The position numbers and the translations under genes were made by a program. The notes under the pieces were generated by a model. That model had not been told where the DNA came from, ran no database searches, and worked only from the letters and a program-made list of their open reading frames with translations. A stretch of 64,000 bases of DNA. Source: Hexactinellida sp. DTS-2022. Lineage: Eukaryota > Porifera > Hexactinellida. Position 1 is the first letter of the stretch. Each line of letters opens with the position of its first letter. Where the stretch lies: the NCBI GenBank assembly GCA_028753945.1, contig JAPNXP010000011.1:1426001-1490000 (forward strand), read 5' to 3'. Positions 9,733-20,445 of the stretch are shown in pieces.

Positions 9733-12170
9733 TAAGTATATGTTTACCAACGAATAAACCGAAGGATTTATTGAAACTATGGTTTCAATAAATTCAAGAA
9801 CTTGTTCTGAAAAATATCCAAGCCCCATTTGTTTTTGATGTTCTTGAAACTCGTTAATTCTAATCAGGTATTTTTCCAAGTGATCCAACAGAAAGTGAAT
9901 TTTAGGTGTTGGTCTAGTGATCTCCATAACATGCTGAAGAGCCTTTTCAATTTCTTTGTCTATAGTAGCCCTACTAGCTAAATTATCTTTCATAACTTGC
10001 TCAATTGATATTTCTTCAAAAGTTTCCCGCATTTTTTGGTAAGCATCTTTAAAGTTAGAAATGCTGCTTTGCCAACCTTCTTTCAGTTCCCTCCCAAAGA
10101 TTTTATGAACAAGTATGGAGGCGGACTGTAAAACTGGTACAATTGGTCGTATACCTTGGAATTTTTGAAGGTCAATTAGATTTGCATTGTCAAGGAGTTT
10201 TAGACTAGCACTTCCTGTATAACTTACACCGTGATATTGTTGAGGTGGACCTGCAACTGGCTCTATCCACTCAAGTTGTATGTTTCTGAAATCCAGAGGG
10301 CCCAAAATTTTCCCTGCTAACCTATCAATGAGTTTTTCTCTTAGTCCTAATTGAGCGTGTACTGCAGCGATCGGAAATGATAATGCTGGATTTTGAAAAT
10401 GTAAGAGGGAAAGTGCTTCAACAACATAGCATTATTTTGCATGATTTGGATTACCTTGATACCACACTGCAGTTTTTCCCACATTTTCTCGAATTGAATG
10501 CCTGAATCTAGGGAATCCCGTTTCATCAGTTGTCTCGAGTAAGTACAGTAAGGACATGGGTATTTTGCAGCACCTCCACGTAAACCACAAATCATGCTTA
10601 TAACCATTAGATCAGATGTAAGCGTTGTCTTGGGATCGGTTAGATCAAGAGTCGGAAATAACTTAAAAAAATTCCTAAAGTTTTCCCTTGTTTCAGGGTC
10701 ATTTGTAACTGCGACTAAAAGGCAACCCTTAACACTGTCAATATAATCTAAATCATACGTCAGTTTTGCACAACTTTGAGAAACCCTTTCCCATAATCTA
10801 CACCCCAACGGTAATACTCTGCATAGATCAGACATTTACCTTCAGTCCTTCGAATAAGCTCGTAATATCATTGCAATAAACAATCTCGGTCTCCTTTTCT
10901 ATGTATTTCTCATCTTCTTCGTGCAATTTGGCTCGATGTTGCATAAATATTTGATCTTCTGTGAAAAGGTCTCCAAATTCGATTTTAAGAGCATCCAGGG
11001 CGCTACGAGGATTAGGTGTCATGAGGCCGTGATCATTCATCCATTTACAAATTGTTCAAACCATTATCAGATATAGCAAGATCGATCGTCAACCAGTGGC
11101 AGCGCGAGGGGGGGGCGTGGGGGGGCAACGCCCCCCAGGCCTTTTGATCCGCCCCCCCTGTGGGGGGGCGGGAACTCGCTTGTATGTTATAGGAGTACTT
11201 AATGTTAATGCGGAAATGCTAAATGCCCTGGACAGGCAGTCCATAATTAGCTGTTTTGCTGAGATGCCCCACCGTATACTATTATAGGACAGAATATTTA
11301 ACTAAGTTTGTCATTAAAAATATCGATTTTGGTTTGAATGTGAATTTTGGAATGTTTACAACTATTGGGTTTGCCCCTCCAGTGCATTGGTCCGCCCCAC
11401 TTTAGCACCCCTCAATGGGGCTGTGCTGGCGCCGCCCCTGTCGTCAACTGATAAGTATCTTCGGTACTTACTGATGGGTTGGCAGGTAAGCTACCGTAAC
11501 GTCCATTCAATAGCCGAACTTTAAGCGAATCTACTTCAACTTCTGGTGATTTTGTATTACTCGAAAGTTTTCTTAGAAAATTGGCCACTACGTTAGTAAT
11601 TCCCTTCCTTTCCAACATTTCAACAGCACTTTTGAATTGATTGCTGCCTATTGCACTCATGAGCAACAGGTTGGATGCTTAAGCATTTTGAACACTTTGC
11701 AGGAGTGCTGTGATTCTTGAAGTAAGTAGACTTTGAAGATTCATCATCTGAATAAGATATTGGGTCTATTACTTCGGAGGATTTCGAGTCACAGGAATCT
11801 TTTATTAACCGATTAACTCCACGACACCCACGATATATTTCGCAAACTAAACAATTTTCAGAGTCATGAGTACGTGTTACACGACGAGAGTTATCACCAT
11901 TTCCTAGAATACCAAGTTTAGGGGTTTGAACACTTCGGGATTATCAATATGTCGATGTAATGATGAAGCACATCCTTTGCATATCCGAGTTGGGTAATAT
12001 GATTGAGATTGTTCCTCTATTACGTCAATACAGTAAACATTATGTAACCATTGTTGGCAGTCTTGATTAATTGGTCTTAGATTTTCAGCTTTTTGCTTTT
12101 TACAACAAACATGACAAATGTATCCTGTAGCTTTTAAAATTTAAATGGTACTCACTCATAATATCGAAAT
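9670..12170 (-). pseudogene. E1 transposon protein (probable transposase), decayed
   Basis: Reading leftwards from about 12140 there is a cysteine-rich N terminus (YICHVCCKKQKAENL, later RICKGCASSLHRH), then ENCLVCEIYRGC and AKCSKCLSIQPVAHEC. A middle part (11412-11666) runs across the hAT MITE into NGLNN, then KWMNDHGLMTPNPRSALDAL (10828-11040). Then come DLMVISMICGLRGG with YPCPYC (10347-10835), and the C-terminal part (9670-10305) with QYHGVSYTGSASLKLL, PKIHFLLDHLEKYL and GLGYFSEQVLEFIE. CPYC, PK-x-H and SEQ-x-x-E blocks occur together in uncharacterised animal transposon proteins; the last Glu may be catalytic, which is inference. Frameshifts and stops separate the parts. The gene lies between the inverted arms, as expected for a transposase. 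Confidence 0.65.
11094..11440. mobile_element. hAT MITE inside the E1 gene
   Basis: The ends are CAGTGGCAGCGC and GGCGCCGCCCCTG, flanked by a perfect 8-bp duplication TCGTCAAC (11086-11093 and 11441-11448), the hAT signature. The element is G/C-tract rich at its left end. Dropping it together with one TCGTCAAC keeps the surrounding minus-strand reading frame continuous from ...STEDTYQLT into IDLAISDNG, so it inserted into the coding sequence. Confidence 0.9.
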
Positions 12171-12351
12171 ATTCACATTTTGGAAATAAATTAGGAAGAT
12201 AATCTCACGGTTATCAAAAAAAGTGAAACGTGATAATAGATAGAAGCGTTCCAGTATATAATGAATATATACAATGCATAGTATATTACATTTCTAGAAA
12301 AGCATAGATAAAATAGCTAGGTATTCAATTTCAAGGTAAATCAACATTTTG

Positions 12352-13291
12352 TACGCTCAGTTGTTAAGTACAATAACTTGCATTTTGGTTTCTTCCAAAG
12401 TAATTTATAGATGAGTCTTAGAGTATTACTATGTAAAGTGTAAATGAAATACCGTATTGCCTTGAATAGAAGCCGGGGCTATTATTAATTTCAAGCCCCC
12501 TAAGCCTAAGGGGGGGGGGGCGATTATTCGAGGTGGGGGATACAATAAATGAAATACCACATTATTTTTGTTTCTCATTTGTGACCTAGAAACTTATTAT
12601 GGGTACTCCCTTAATAATAATAAGTAGTGGATCTTTCGAAAGGGGGGCGTATATTCAAGGGGGGCGATTATAAATTTCGAGCCCCTCAGGGGGGGTCGAT
12701 TATTCGAGGGGGGGGTACTATTCAAGGAAATACGGTAGTTGTAATTTTGTCTATAATTTTATATTTATCAAATATAGGAAAAAATATTTAGTATTTCTAC
12801 CTGACAATTAGTTAGTTTAAGGACTGTTAAGCGGTATCCATTTCTCATACAAAAGTAGTTATATATATAAAATTACATAGATATATGTACTAACTGGTTA
12901 GTAAGTAGTAACCCAATGGGAGATGCATAAGTGTTCATAATTTAGTCCTGAAGAAGGGAGGGGGGGGGCTCTGAGAATGGCACCGGTGATCACCTTATAG
13001 TTATCCAGCCAAAGATTTAGAACTACCTAACACACCCACTCCATATTATAGGGAAATCTAATACAAGTCAATTATAAATGGATTTAGGGCATAATAGCAA
13101 GACTATCTACACAAAATGTCAATAAATAGGCTTATGGGGTGACTGTCAAGAAAAATGTGAAAAATTCTAAAAAATTTCAAAGAGGCATAAGTTAAGAAAA
13201 CGATTTTTCCCGTCGGCTAAAATTTTAGAAATTAATTGAAGTCATGTGCTACAAACTTTTTATTAGCTCAAAAGTTGCGCTGCACAGATTA
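12352..13291. repeat. Right inverted arm of E1 (main part)
   Basis: Inverse complement of 9080-9732, interrupted by a MITE at 12452-12735. The arm breaks at 13291, where the CACAGTG element begins, and its outermost bases resume at 17359. Confidence 0.8.
12452..12735. mobile_element. TA-flanked MITE, TIR CCGTATTGCCTTGAATA
   Basis: Inverted ends CCGTATTGCCTTGAATA and TATTCAAGGAAATACGG lie between two TA dinucleotides. The matching left arm of E1 reads AAATGAAATAGTTG (inverse orientation) without the element, so insertion duplicated TA, as for Tc1/mariner/pogo elements. G-tract phrases repeat inside. It is related to the element at 50818-51060 with end CCGTATTTCCCCGAATAAG. Confidence 0.9.
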
Positions 13292-13303
13292 CACAGTGGC
13301 ACG

Positions 13304-13850
13304 AAATGGTCAAATCCTGGAAGTAGCTATTTAGGTGTAAGATAGCGCATTAAACTATATTATTTACCTATGGGAAATCGCATTCATAGAATCCATTGGT
13401 GAAATTAGATTTTTTTTTATGGCTTCAGATGTGAAAGTTATGACGTCATTGTCACATTTTTGAAAGTGTTAAAATACACCTAATTGCTCAAAACTCACAT
13501 TTCATATCAGTTAGAAACGTGAAAATTAATAGACATTATGTATACTAATAGTGCCTACATATTCCTCACCCAAAATCTCGAATATACTTATTCATTATCA
13601 AATTACTATGTCATCATGACAATACAAAAAATTTGGAAATTCACTTAATCGCACATAATTCGCACCGTCGACGAGATAAACTGTGAAAACTAATAGAACA
13701 TAACATTAATGATGATGACACGTTGGTCACACCAGATTTCCATTATGCTTGCACATTATGCTTGCTCCTTATCGCATTATGAAATAATCACAAAATTTCG
13801 CATTGTAATTTTGACTATTTAGGGCCTATTTACGCTATATAATCAATGTT
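13304..13850 (+). mobile_element. Transib-like left end followed by a Helitron 5' part
   Basis: From about 13640 the sequence follows the window's Helitron consensus (CACTTAATCGCACATAATTC, ACGTTGGTCACACCAGATT, TGACTATTTAGGGCCTATTT). A more diverged Helitron-like stretch with ATGACGTCATTGTCACATTT starts near 13438. The 5' boundary of the Helitron is not visible. The copy resumes at 16449 after the P element. Confidence 0.6.
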
Positions 13851-16446
13851 AGCCTACTATACATAAGGCCTCACAGTAAAATATGAAATCTGGACCAGGG
13901 ATGCGGTCGCCGCCGGGAAACCAAAATTATGGTATTGCAATTTTAGATCAAATATAGTGACTTACTGCTTAAAAACAGCTACCTCAATAACTAGCAACTG
14001 TAATAAAGTAATACGTATACTCTCATTATACCATTAATCTTGTTACTTTGTGAGTTTGAATACAGTCACATAACATACACGATACAGAAACTACTAGAAA
14101 ACCTCTATTTACTCTGGTAGATATAGTTACTTCACATAAGACAACTAACTCGTATCTAAATAATCAGGAAACGAACTTTTTCAATTTCCGCTTTTCTAAT
14201 CCCTTTAAAGTAAGGCTCGAATTGTAATTCTTGACAAGATTTGCAATTAGACAATTTGCTTCACTCCGAACGAGACTTGATAGAATGGTTGAACCTTTCA
14301 CATTACAAGAAGGACAAGTAGTTCTCCAACCTTCAAAACCACTATCAAGACCAGTTAGGAGCCAAAAGCAAGTGTTACTAAAATCTTTCTAGTTTGACCT
14401 TCTATCAACAGGGACATAAGTTCACTATTACTTTGGATTATAGTTAGAATCTTCCAAACAATAATTAAAGATTCCAATGCAAGCTCTGAAGGATACTTTA
14501 GACCACCACGATCAGAAAGCTGCAGTAGTTGGTACCGGAATTCGAAGGATTCATCTACTAGAATATCTTTGTCGATAATTAAAAGATCTCGGCATTTAAG
14601 CACGGTGAAGAATGTTTAAGGTATTGGTAGGCAGCATACCCAGCAATAAAAGCTAGTGACTGGAGTGTTGGGGTATCGCACTCAATGGCTGATACATCTG
14701 ATAGAGCATCAAGAAAAGGATCAATGTCAATTTCTGTATCTGTATGTACGCTATAAATGGGAGAGAAAGACTGAATAAATTCCTCCATATAAATCTGGCT
14801 GGATGGTTGAGTGTTGGTATTAGAAAATAGAGTTAATAGATTGGAAACTAGAGACTAGAGGTGTTTGTTTTCAACTCACTGCAACGTTAATCATTTTGGA
14901 GAGCTAGAGCAGCAATCGTGGACTCATGGATTACTTTCAGGACAAATTTGACATTTTGGCGTTCCAATACAGAAGGATAACATGATTTAAACGTCAACCG
15001 CGGGGCTAATTTTGCAAGACACTCGTTCTCTGAGCTATAAAGGGCGCGTACATCTTGGAAAGAAGCGCAGCACACCTTTAAAGGAAATGAACAATAATTA
15101 AATCCAATATCGTCAAAATCGGGGTAGAAAAAACACTTATAACTGGACTTCAGATTTAGCCAATTGTTTCGTACTGTTTTCAAGCTGACATTGGATGAAT
15201 TGAAGCCTGGATATTTCGGGGGAATCAGTTACTCTAATTCACCATTAGAAGAAAGTACTTTGTTAATGAGTAGTTGGATATTGTCCTTCGCTAAAGATAA
15301 AGTCTCATTAACGGTCTTTGAAACAGATTCAGTGGACAGAACAGGACGAGGGGATATAGAAATCTCACAGAGAATTGATTCAAGGTGTCGTATATCGCTG
15401 ATTGAGCAAATTGGAATTGGTAAAATTTCTCCATTACGATAAGCTCTAACTGACAAATCGAATAACACTAATATATGGGTGTTGACAATGATATTGTGTT
15501 CTGTCAGTAGAGGTAGCATATAAATTAGACTAAAGACCATGTTTAGGTAGGGAAAGCAAAGGTAACTTAGCTTGGATATCCTGGAAACAATTGATCTAAT
15601 ATTTCTCTTTCTCTTTGCTCTCAGATGCCAGGCTAAGTGTTAATGCTTCATTGAACATTTCCTCATCTTTTGAGGTAGGTGACACACATCTGCGCTTTTT
15701 GGAGCTAATAGATTGAGAACAGATTGAAGGGTGTCCTGGTAGAAAAACTGGAACGGCACCATCTTTTAGCTTTGGGTTGACTCTTGGAATTTCACGATAA
15801 GTACCATCTCCGTTTGGAACTTTGTGAGTATACTCAACATCCTCCTGGCGAAAATGATTTACACACACGTAAAACCCTTGAATGATTGTAAATCGTCTCT
15901 CCGAAGAACCTGAAGCCATCTGTGTCTTAGGTCATCTGGTTTCGTAGGTAGTTTAAAAACTGGGACACAGGGATCGTCGTTGTAGGTAGTTGATTTTGCA
16001 TCCGAAAACGGCACAACTGTTGGGCATCGTTAGAAAAAAACTAATAAATTAATGGTAGTAGCATAAATCAAATTATAAGGTTAATTAATTAAATAATAGG
16101 GAAATGGGCTCTGTAGGGGTATTGTACCAATGGGAATGACATAAATAAATAACAAGATGGATTATTTAGCTGTAGAGCGTAATAAAAGTATAAATTTGCT
16201 ATGTATGTTATATACCATAAACCACTTATTTATATTATGGGTGAATAACAACACAAAATTCTAAAATTAGCTTTGTGGTTAATATGCATATTTTTCGATA
16301 TATATCGACTGCTAGTCACCGGAATATCTGTTTTCAAGCGGAATGTCACTAAATTTGATAAAAAATTGCAATTTCGTTTCCCGGCTGCTACCGCATCCCT
16401 GGTCCAGATTTCATATTTTACTGCGAGGCCTTATGTATAGTAGGCT
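13851..16446 (-). mobile_element. P-superfamily element A with ~150-bp inverted repeats
   Basis: The left end AGCCTACTATACATAAGGCC and the inverted right end match over about 150 bp, including GAAATCTGGACCAGGGATGC. The right end continues to CATAG on the complementary strand, and GTTAGAAG follows it, which is the next word of the Helitron consensus. On the left only GTTAG remains, so the left duplication lost a few bases. The element therefore sits inside a Helitron copy. It carries a P-type transposase pseudogene on the minus strand with a large internal deletion. Confidence 0.8.
14355..16027 (-). pseudogene. THAP/P-element transposase, internally deleted (copy A)
   Basis: The start at 16027 reads MPNSCAVFGCKINY, a THAP C-x4-C finger start. 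VFKLPTKPDDLRHRWLQVLR and CVNHFRQEDVEY complete the C2CH THAP domain in other frames (15840-15990), followed by a PRVNPKLKDGAVPVF box. The next part (15229-15540) matches copy B's RHLESILCEISISPRP-type segment. The frame then jumps to KTVRNNWLNLKSS (14887-15183), so the stretch that holds the DE-V-H-I motif in copy B is missing. The C-terminal AFIAGYAAYQYLKHSS block is at 14579-14788, with the last part at 14355-14603. With the catalytic core deleted and several frameshifts it cannot encode transposase. Confidence 0.8.
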
Positions 16447-16448
16447 AT

Positions 16449-16542
16449 GGTTAGAAGTATAGAAACCACACACCTCCCAAGAAAGCGGCTGGTGTGTGGT
16501 TGTGTTATGCTTCAAATCGACTTCGAAAGCGAAGCGCGCTAG
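16449..16542 (+). mobile_element. Helitron 3' end (outer copy interrupted by P element A)
   Basis: Begins TTAGAAGTATAGAAACCACA, then a decayed hairpin (AAAGCGGCTGGTGTGTGG), then AAAGCGAAGCGCG and CTAG at 16539-16542 followed by T. Helitrons end in a hairpin plus CTRR and insert between A and T, which this matches. Confidence 0.75.
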
Positions 16543-17347
16543 TTACTTACTAAATTTTGAATATATTATATGATTTTTTGGTATACCGGCAATCATTTGG
16601 TCTATATTTAGGACAAAAGTTGGTCTGCACACCTAATAGCTTGCTTAGATATATTTAAAATCAATTACTCAAGGTTATTCCAATAGAAAATATCGTAAAC
16701 TAATAATTAAAACACGAAAGCAGCCTTTTCAAAATTCAGCTAACCAACCAGCTAAGCAACCACAATGTTTACATACAACATCAAAATTGGAATTTATGGT
16801 AAATTTCAAGTGACCCAGTAAGTTCGAGGTAACTAAACTAAATTATCGGGAACTTACGGGAATTTAGAATTGGCTTTATTAAATAGATAATTTAAAATGC
16901 TATCATATAAAACCTACGAGAAAACTTGACAGAACGCGACAGATAAAGTTTTTAAACTTTGTAGTCAACTAACGGTTGAAATATCTAATATTGAATTTAG
17001 CAATTTATTGAACGTGATTATTTTATGTGTAATTAGAACTAGGAATAATTACTCACCGTTATTATGAAACTCATCTATACTAGCAACCAAAAGAAGTCGT
17101 TAGAATGCACTAGTTGAAATTTATTTTAAGAATTGAGTGTGATAATACACACTGTTCATTTGTGGTTTTGAATAATTCTTTCTGAACAATTAGAATAGTC
17201 ACACTAGTCAAATTCCAAATGTAGCTATACAACGTGAGGTATTAGAGCTATTTTTATATTTTTGAAGTAATATGATATTCAGCTTTCAGTTTAGCATTAA
17301 ACTGTTACGATATATGATATAAAAATATTGGCCTACTTCCAGGTGCC
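16543..17347. other. Interior of the Transib-like element, no gene found
   Basis: AT-rich; no exon with Transib or RAG1 motifs. The stretch leads into the right CACAGTG end. Confidence 0.45.
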
Positions 17348-17393
17348 GTGCCACTGTGGATTACCCTCCGTACCTAGAATATCGAATCGATTA

Positions 17394-18450
17394 GAGTTGT
17401 GAACAGATTAAATAAATATATGTTACGACATAATTAGCTGGTCTGTTGAGAAAGAGCAATCATTTAGCACAAGTTCTTGCTTTAGTGGATACTTGAAACG
17501 AGGGTAATTCGATCATTCATATACCCGGAATTACAACCAACAACAGAGCACTTATTCCGCATAGCTCTTTGTAGAAAGGTTAATGATAATAATTACTTTA
17601 ATTTAATAAAGAAAAACAAGTATCGAAACATTCAGAAGTGCATCAAAGAAAGGCTAAATAGAACAATTAAAGACAATAGCAAAATTTATATGTTTTTTTA
17701 ATTTTGTATAATTATATTCTTACAAAATTGAATTTCATCATGGTTCATCAATAACATTATATGTCTTGTACTAATAACATGAATACCGTACAGTGTTCGG
17801 AAAAAAACGCCATTTTCTGGACTTTTCTGCCTTTTTCTATGACTGACCTAAGCATAATTAATATATTTCGCATGTTACAGATATCATATCGTTTATTAAT
17901 CTAATTATTTAGTAGTCGTTAATTAACGTATAGAATCTATATATTTAGGACTTCGTAGAATCGTAGATTAGCAATAGTACTAGATTACTGTAATAGATTT
18001 CTATTAAACACATAACTCATTCTAACTAATCATTGAGGAATACGATATACACGGATACTATTTTACTGTCTACAGTCAATTAAATGCTTATTCCACAACT
18101 TTGATATCTCTCACACGATTAGAACTTAGAAGTAATGACTTTTAACTGATTTATTTGGTTTCGAAGAATTCCTACATACCACACTTATCAGCGTTCACCT
18201 AGGACCTTTGGCATATATTGTTTGTATTCCTTGTAATTAAAATATCAGAATTATTTACACTTAGTATTTTAGTTTTTTCGTAAGTTTAGATCTCCCTCAT
18301 ATTAATTATGAATCAAGGGAATGCTCAGAGCTACTTTATGATTCCATTATAGAAAGAATACTACACAATACGTGTTCATCCTATTAGAATTTCCAATAAA
18401 TTATACTATCCCTCTTGTTCATTAATTAATTCAGTTATTCTAATGTTGAA
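17394..18450. other. AT-rich spacer without recognised genes
   Basis: No motif-bearing frame or repeat end found in about 1 kb. Confidence 0.4.
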
Positions 18451-18454
18451 AAAC

Positions 18455-18510
18455 TGGGGGGGGGAGGCAATTGCCCCCCATGCCCCCCCAGGAATCCGCC
18501 GTTGTGGCCC
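18455..18510. repeat. G/C-tract end of a hAT-like element
   Basis: A run of G followed by AGGCAATTGCCCCCC and CCCCCCAGGAATCCGCC resembles one end of the GC-rich hAT MITEs in this window. The partner end was not found. Confidence 0.35.
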
Positions 18511-19065
18511 AGTATTGTTTCATTGATAATTTATTTTATAGTATAGAGCAATAATGACCATATATGAGTACAAGTATTATGGTTACGTTATTGCGGTAAA
18601 AATCCAGTGAAAAATCATTCATAAGAGGTTTCTAGAAGTTTCCAGCCTATTTGAAAACAAGAATATAATTGATTCCATGATACTTCACAAATGCTGACAA
18701 GTACATGCGCCTCATCGAGTGTGATGAATCGTTCAAGGGATCTGCAAGCGACAGTGCTGGGATAATATCAAAAAGTATTTTGCATTTTGAATATGAGTAT
18801 TTAAATAAATAAATAGTGAATATTGAGATAGTAAAAATAAATTTGAACTTTGGTAAAATAAATGTATAAAAAGTATATGCAATCAAATCTCTCAAATATT
18901 AGCCCAACAAACAACAAGTGACTTTATTAATGTTATAAATACTGTTAATCAACCATAATAATCAACTTTAGAATATAGTTCATAGTGAATTCAATATGAA
19001 TATAATATATAAATTGAATAGATGGCAACACCACTTAATTATGTGGCGAAAGCATTGTACGACAA
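18511..19065. other. No recognisable gene
   Basis: AT-rich. The minus-strand frame at 18647-18895 is low-complexity and shows no domain. Confidence 0.35.
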
Positions 19066-19300
19066 CTGTTGTTCGTACTAACGAAGTTCTACGACTTAAT
19101 TCGCTATTCTCAAAATGTGATAATGAAGTCAAAAATTGGAGGAGTGTAAAATTCGAGTGTGGAAACCTCAACCGGTCCTGTGGAAGGGTTACAAAAAGAA
19201 ACAAGGGCTACTTTTTGCACCCGTCAACAAAGTTAGAAACCGTTCAGTTTCCTTTATCAACTTGGAGCATGCTAAGTTTCAGGTTAGAAAAAATCTCGCA
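19066..19300 (-). mobile_element. Diverged Helitron fragment
   Basis: The order TCAAAATGTGATAATGAAGTC, GAGTGTGGAAACCTCAAC, TTTTTGCACCCGTCAAC and AGAAACCGTTCAGTTTC follows the 5' part of the Helitron consensus seen at 23.16-23.3 kb (AATGTGACAATGACGTC, GAGTGGAAACCTCAAC). Both ends are missing. Overlapping open frames here and at 23.1-23.5 kb are translations of this repeat, not genes. Confidence 0.55.
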
Positions 19301-19763
19301 ACAAGGGCAATTTTTTTGTCTCTCAAATCTGTTTTAAAATACTTTCACGCTCTTTAGTATAACTTAAAACCTAGAAATCTCTAGTTTCGTGGTTAAATTC
19401 CATTGTGTTACTATAAAAATAGTCTATTGTATGCATGACTCATTGAATTAAAAGCATAAATTATTGTTATGGATTCATCACGCCACATCATTTCTCAGTA
19501 TTCATAAAAAGCATTATAATGACATTGTAAAGCTTAATACTCGTTGGTAGGAATATATATATATTCTTATACGGAACTGGATTGTCCTAAATAAATATTA
19601 TTTCCAATTTTTGATTCAAATTATCAGGAGAATTTCTGACTGGAAATGAATCCATCGTTAATTTAGAGGGAAACTCAATGTGGGTACTGGGTAGTCGTGA
19701 GCAGATGTTTTGAATAATTTTAATTGTGAGCAGATGTTTTAATAATTTTAATTGTTCCTATAT
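19301..19763. other. No recognisable gene
   Basis: AT-rich spacer. A phrase GAGCAGATGTTTT with TAATTTTAATTG is duplicated near 19705-19755. Confidence 0.35.
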
Positions 19764-19771
19764 ATATAGGG

Positions 19772-19924
19772 CAGGGCTCTTCAATTAGTTTTATCCCCGG
19801 ACCACTTTTGGAAAATCAGGCAAGGCCCCCGGGCCACTATTCATTAATCTTCTACATTACTTAACATTACCAAATATACGGGGCGGGCCACTTTTGGCCC
19901 GCGGGCCGATAATTGAAGAGGCCT
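19772..19924. mobile_element. hAT MITE with perfect 8-bp duplication
   Basis: Ends CAGGGCTCTTCAATTA and TAATTGAAGAGGCCTG are inverted. ATATAGGG is duplicated exactly on both sides (19764-19771, 19925-19932). The interior has the GGCCCGCGGGCC and CCACTTTTGG phrases typical of animal hAT MITEs. No coding capacity. Confidence 0.9.
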
Positions 19925-19932
19925 GATATAGG

Positions 19933-20438
19933 GTATTGATTGAAAAAATAAATGGCCCACACAACCCCGCTCCGAAAGTCTTCCAAAGTATTATCTATGG
20001 GGCCAATTTGAATTTTATCTCATTTTCACTTTATCCATATATTAAAAGCGGAATTGTTGTGGATGTGTGTGTTTGTCCAGAATTGATAGGAAAGACCACA
20101 AGCTCTAGGGATCCGAAAATTTGTATTCAGGGGTAATTTTATACTGCGACAACGATCTATTGGTTTTCTAAGCGAAATAACGGGATTATTACGTCATAAA
20201 GGTACATAATTGGGAATAACTCTTTCAGTTCTTATCTGATTAGCCCACAATTTTAGATGGCAGGACAACATGAAATGAGACACACGTATACCGATTTATG
20301 GGGCTATGACGTCACATGGGAATTAATAATAATTATTATTATTGCTTAAATTCATTGCACATAGTCAAATATTAATTCACTGCACATATTGAGGTTTGGT
20401 ATATTAACTGCTGGCTCCACCTGCATGAATTCAGTTTA
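19933..20438. other. No recognisable gene
   Basis: The open frame at 19936-20136 has no known domain. The rest is AT-rich. Confidence 0.35.
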
Positions 20439-20445
20439 GCTAATT

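Larger units (their letters stand above)
13292..17358. mobile_element. Transib/RAG-type element with CACAGTG termini and 5-bp GATTA duplication
   Basis: Both ends read CACAGTGGCACG inward, followed after a spacer by CCTGGAAGTAG. GATTA flanks both sides (13287-13291, 17359-17363). The intact left arm of E1 has a single GATTA-type site at that position (GGGTAATCTGTGC), confirming a clean 5-bp duplication. Transib elements, the DNA transposons related to RAG1, have 5-bp duplications and termini resembling the V(D)J heptamer CACAGTG. The gap between heptamer and CCTGG is 17 bp on the left and 8 bp on the right. No transposase of this element remains; most of its length is a Helitron holding a P element. 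Confidence 0.75.
9059..17393 (-). mobile_element. Unclassified DNA transposon with ~0.67-kb inverted repeats (E1), host of a four-level nest
   Basis: The left arm (9059-9732) and right arm (12352-13291 continuing at 17359-17393) are inverted copies with only scattered differences. The outer end reads GGTACGGAGGGTAATCTGTG, with TA on both sides as a possible target duplication. A protein pseudogene on the minus strand fills the centre. The right arm has been opened by a TA-flanked MITE (12452-12735) and by a 4.07-kb CACAGTG element (13292-17358). In both cases the left arm preserves the uninterrupted sequence. Without insertions E1 would be roughly 3.6 kb. I could not assign a superfamily. Confidence 0.75.

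Noticed and set aside
18996-19357. 113-codon frame and overlapping frames
   Set aside because: Sequence matches the 5' part of the Helitron family, as does the 166-codon frame at 23055-23555; these are repeat translations.
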